From assembly GCA_021292105.1 (NCBI GenBank), contig CM037861.1:49490634-49554633 (forward strand): DNA of 64,000 nucleotides, read 5' to 3'. Position 1 is the first letter of the stretch. Each line of letters opens with the position of its first letter. Position numbers and translations under genes: made by a program. The notes under the pieces are model-generated. The model saw only the letters and a program-made list of their open reading frames with translations, had not been told where the DNA came from and made no database searches. Origin of the DNA: Anadara kagoshimensis (taxonomy: Eukaryota; Mollusca; Bivalvia; Arcoida; Arcidae). Shown piece after piece: positions 60,061 through 64,000 of this stretch.

Positions 60061-60148
60061 GCCATCGTCAGTTTATTGTGTAGATGATGATGATGATGAT
60101 GATGATTATTATTATTATTAGTAGATTAGTAGTAGTAGTAGAGTAATA

Positions 60149-60327
60149 CAGTTAAATCTGTCCATAAAGGCCACCCAAGGGAACCAGTAAAAGTGACCTC
60201 TATAGGCAGGTGGCCTTTATATACAAGTTCAAATAATATGAATAAAGAACAATTGTGATACAATTCTACTGGCCTTTATAAGCAGGTGCCCCTTGTATTA
60301 AGGTGACCTTTAAGGCAGGTTGGACTG
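60149..60327. mobile_element. MITE, CAGTCAAACCTG family, copy 7
   Basis: CAGTTAAATCTGTCCATAAA at the left, AAGGCAGGTTGGACTG at the right; GGCCACCCAAGGGAACC and TTCTACTGGCCTTTATAAG inside. Follows GAT, TTA and AGT trinucleotide runs at 60085-60145. Confidence 0.85.
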
Positions 60328-60629
60328 TAGTAGCAGTATGGTGGTGTTGATGTTACTGTTGGTGCTACTGCGATTGTTGTTGCTGTTGTGCTCTTTCCTT
60401 AATGCAATATTAATACATGTAGTTGTGTGAAATTAATCCACTACCAGGAAACATGGTTACGTGACAAGATGAGCGCGGGAAAACTTGTGACATAATTTTA
60501 CACACGTATAGTATGTTTTATTTATTGTTATATACATGTAAATGTATGTAAATATCACATGTTACTTAACATTGTTACGCAGTAATACATATTTATATAA
60601 GAAAGTCGATTTTCTTTTGTAGCCGCTAC

Positions 60630-61025
60630 GGGTGAAAGAGAAAATTAAATAAAAACAAAGAGAGAACCTCTTTGTGGCCACTAGTACTGTGGGTGAAAGG
60701 GAAATTTAAATAAAGGCAAAGGAGAAAATGAATGAATGGTAGTATTACCTGGACTTGCTCAAGAAAAATTAAATAAAAGCCTTGCACAATAAAAGTTAAA
60801 TAAAAGCAATGGGGAATGAATGAATTGTGTTATTACCTATTCTTGCTCAAGAAAAATTAAATAAAAGCAAAGGGAAATGAATTAATGGTGGTATTACCTA
60901 GAGTTGTTCAAGAAAAATTAAATAAAAGCAATGGAAAATGAACGAATAGTGGTATTACCTAGTCTTGTTCAGGAAAATTAAATAAAAGAAAATGGAGGTA
61001 TTACCTGGACTTGCCCAAGTATTGT
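60630..61025. repeat. minisatellite of about 60-66 bp, five to six units
   Basis: Units contain GGTATTACCT(A/G)G, CTTGCTCAAG, AAAAATTAAATAAAAGCAA and GGGAAATGAATGAATGG. Left units are more degenerate. On the minus strand each unit has CAGGTAATAC-like donor consensus. Confidence 0.85.
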
Positions 61026-61029
61026 AATT

Positions 61030-61826
61030 ATCAAATAAAATTAAAGTTTACCCAGACTTAAAGTTTTAGATGTTATCCGGGTATAATCAATGTATAATAC
61101 ACATGGTAATTGTCGTTTTAAAAGGCATTTGTTGGTTTGTCAGTGAGAGAATAGAAATTTGTAAATGTAGTTAGGTAAATAGTATTTGTAAATACTATAT
61201 AATAATATATAACGAATGTTAAAATTTACATATACAAGCCGAAAGGTTTTTTGTTGAAAATAAATATCAAATTAAACATAGACATTTATTTTGTTTTCTA
61301 AATAAAAACAATACCTATGACCTTTAAAATCGGTTTTGCATGTTAACTCTACATGGTAGACATGCCTATCGACTTTAGCCTAATATTGGAGCGTCATTCC
61401 ACCCGGGAATAAAACATCCGAATATTTAAAATAACATTTCAACAGACAAAGGTAGTTAAAATTCATTATTGTCAGGTGAAAATACAAAAATGAAAAAATG
61501 ACGCCTTAGATTGAAAATCAGATAATGTTTCCTTGGTGTTTCATACTGTGTTGCTTCGCAAATTGATTCTCTTAAGCAGTATAAATGAAAAATAAATAGG
61601 GCGAATAGGCAGATGGGTAATGGCACTCGTAAAAGTAATGCTGACACTTGTACCAACCGAACCGAGTAAAGTGAAACTAGTACTACCAGTACTCAATCAT
61701 ACCCTATGGAAGACTGTTCTAAGTGACATTAGCCTTACTCGACGCCTGTTTCGTGTGATAAACTGTACTCGGGTTTAGTAACATTGTATGAGCTGAATAT
61801 TTTTTGAAATGTCATATGGTGTAGTT
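61030..61826. other. no gene seen
   Basis: AT-rich, no repeats with clear ends and no supported ORF. Confidence 0.5.
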
Positions 61827-62052
61827 GATATCTACGAAAGCTTGTTCGTGCCACTTTGTAATCTGATTTTTTTTCTCAAATCGTAGGTACGATTTTTAAA
61901 ATCGTGCCTACGAATTAAAAAATTGTACATACGATTTTAAAAGTCGTACATGCGATTTTAAAAATCGTAGCTACGAATTTTAAAATCGTACACACGATTT
62001 GAGATCAAAAAATCAGATTACAAAGTGGCACGAACAAGCTTTCGTAGATATC
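61827..62052. mobile_element. 226-bp near-palindromic MITE with about 46-bp inverted ends
   Basis: GATATCTACGAAAGCTTGTT, CGTGCCACTTTGTAATCTGA and TTTTTT are mirrored exactly at the right end. The centre is built of TACGATTTTAAAATCGTA-type palindromes that fold on themselves. No coding capacity. Confidence 0.9.
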
Positions 62053-62896
62053 ATATAGTTGGCATGAAATGTCTCAAACATAGATGACTTCACTATGTTA
62101 TTCACACAGTTAAAGCATGTGCTCGAGAACACAGCCAAACTGTTGACAGCTTAAAAAACCGAAATTAGTAAACAATACAAATTTGTAAACAAAGAAAATG
62201 AAATGAAATAATGGATATACCCATTTAGGTCAAATTAAGACTTTAATTCATTATCACATTTCCCTAAACACCCGAATTTTATGTTTTTAACGTATATTTA
62301 ATGCAGTTTATTGTTTTGAACTGTTGCAATGAGCATTCAACAATGAAATTACGAACAAATTCAACATGTATTATAATATATTCAGTGAACTAATTTTCTG
62401 TGGTTATTAAGCAACGCAGCAATACATATAATAACTTCCGCGTAGAACATGAATACCAACTTATCTGTTTGTATGGTATTATAATTACCTTCATTAAGCA
62501 ACATATACATATCGATAACCTTGTGTTTTAATAATTGAATAGTTTACGTGTAGAATTCAATAGAGTGATGACCCATGCAATATATAATTGTATATAAAAA
62601 TACACGTACATTGTAATCATATTGTACAAATCGTATACAATCACGGGCTAAAACCGGTATAATTTAAGTTATAAACTGAGAATAAATTGCCGGGTTTCAA
62701 ATGAAAAAAACACTTATACGAGCAATATTAACGCTGAAATTGCATGTGTATAGACATTTATTAAGTCGTAAAAAGCGACATAATAACAAGCAGGGTATTT
62801 CTTCTTGGCAAGCCTTTACTTTCCTATGTTAAATAGAGGAATTTTATTATTTATAAGTAGAAATCTATAAAGCGAGTTTTAAATGTATGTATACAA

Positions 62897-63107
62897 TATA
62901 GACCTTTTGAAAGTTTAACACTGTGGTAACGAAAAGACGTCGAATCTCGGTTGCCAAAAAGCTGAAATATGGATAGTTAGTGGCAGAAAAGCTGTCAAGC
63001 GATAGATTGCAGCTGCTACCGATATATATACAATTAGAGTCTGATATGAACTGACGATTTGGCACTAATTCGTAAGCTTAGTGTTACACTTTCAACAGGC
63101 CTTTACT
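62897..63107. mobile_element. MITE, GTCGAAAGTTTAACACT family, copy 4
   Basis: Left TATAGACCTTTTGAAAGTTT then AACACT, right AGTGTTACACTTTCAACAGG then CCTTTACTA. Confidence 0.8.
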
Positions 63108-64000
63108 AACAGGTATATGAAGATTTTCTGCGTCGACAATTTGTATGAGATGAATATAGGAATTTGATGTTTAAAAGTCATTTCAATAAAATGTATTGAC
63201 AAATTTGTACCTGATGACATTCAAATTACTTGCATTTCTCCTCATTTTTTTACAAGTATTTGTAAAAAGAATGTTTTAAAATAAAGTTTAAGGGAGAGAG
63301 TCCGGTGTCCGTAATACGACTTTGTACATGATCGTATCTACCTGAATGAACGTTTTATCTATTGTCTGTCTGGGTTTAAAACAACGCGTTGGTACAATTT
63401 AAAGTATTTTATCTGAACATGAAGTGAAATCTTAGTGCGTTTTATCTTTATGGTCAGTCAATACTTGGTGTGTCGATACACATATAAAGGTATTTGATTG
63501 AGTGGTTTATTGCAATCTGACCGAGGACAAGTTGGTTTATTAAAATACGTCAACCATGGGTGTGTCACCTCTACACCCCTTCTTATTGTTACTCTATCCA
63601 TTTACATATACACAATACATATAGTCAGAAATAGTCAGCATAATATAATATTTAGCATTAGTATATAAACAATATATAAAAATAAGAATAATAGGTCAAC
63701 ACATGATTTACGAGAATGGTCACGTAAATATTTGCTAATCACCAAACAGGATGACCACACACCATTTTAGCCATGTACATATAAACATTTTAAACAAAGT
63801 ATCAAAAGGGGGCTTAACATTAAAACCTTTGTTTTGTATTAACGTATTAAGATCCCTATTTCTCCAGGTATCAACTGTTTAGATAAAGGGATTTGTTAAA
63901 AATTGTGTAATTAAACCAAGACGTAAATAAAAAAGCACATAACTGAAATGTCAAGTCTATGATATATATGTAATACAATAATCATATATTTATCCTGGTA
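63108..64000. other. no gene seen
   Basis: AT-rich to the right edge, no supported exon or element. Confidence 0.5.

Overview
The window is AT-rich eukaryotic DNA from an intron-rich, repeat-rich animal genome. Exons are short and obey GT-AG rules, introns run from about 0.4 to 5 kb, and the repeats include RUDI/V-SINE-like and MetaSINE-like SINEs and elements with CAGGG termini. Together these point to a mollusc, most likely a bivalve; the species cannot be fixed from the sequence.

Three host genes are supported, all on the minus strand. (1) 99-7535, promoter near 11.2 kb: the N-terminal 722 codons of WAPL, the cohesin-release factor; the rest runs off the left edge. (2) 22842-33050, promoter near 34.2 kb: a complete 10-exon ERLIN (ERLIN1/2-like SPFH protein of the ER membrane, 331 aa), including a 23-nt microexon. 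(3) 46809-58509: a 6-exon gene for a 447-aa single-pass membrane protein with a very short ectodomain and a long charged tail, which I do not recognise. The three have no evident shared pathway; they are simply adjacent.

The remainder is mobile or repetitive DNA. A 42-bp minisatellite of about 50 copies fills ERLIN intron 4 (27083-29992) and is split by an 823-bp CAGGG-type element; every reading frame of it is open only because 42 is a multiple of 3. A BEL/Pao LTR retrotransposon (37409-43910, 5-bp target duplication ATGTT) sits inside a second minisatellite of about 50 bp; it has broken gag and pol frames and no integrase. A degenerate retroelement near 13.4-14.2 kb has many 5'-truncated relatives here, and the 50-bp minisatellite appears to be amplified from its 3' end. 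Several short inverted-repeat families (7-copy CAGTCAAACCTG, 4-copy GTCGAAAGTTTAACACT, a 226-bp near-palindrome, and CAGGG elements with 5- or 8-bp target duplications) and SINEs with 12-13 bp target duplications complete the map.

I found no new multi-gene system. The items most worth pursuing are the unrecognised membrane-protein gene, the (ATTT)n arrays serving as splice-acceptor tracts in two genes, the duplicated 3' end of ERLIN, the nested minisatellite/transposon structures, and a UPRE-like site upstream of the ERLIN TATA box.
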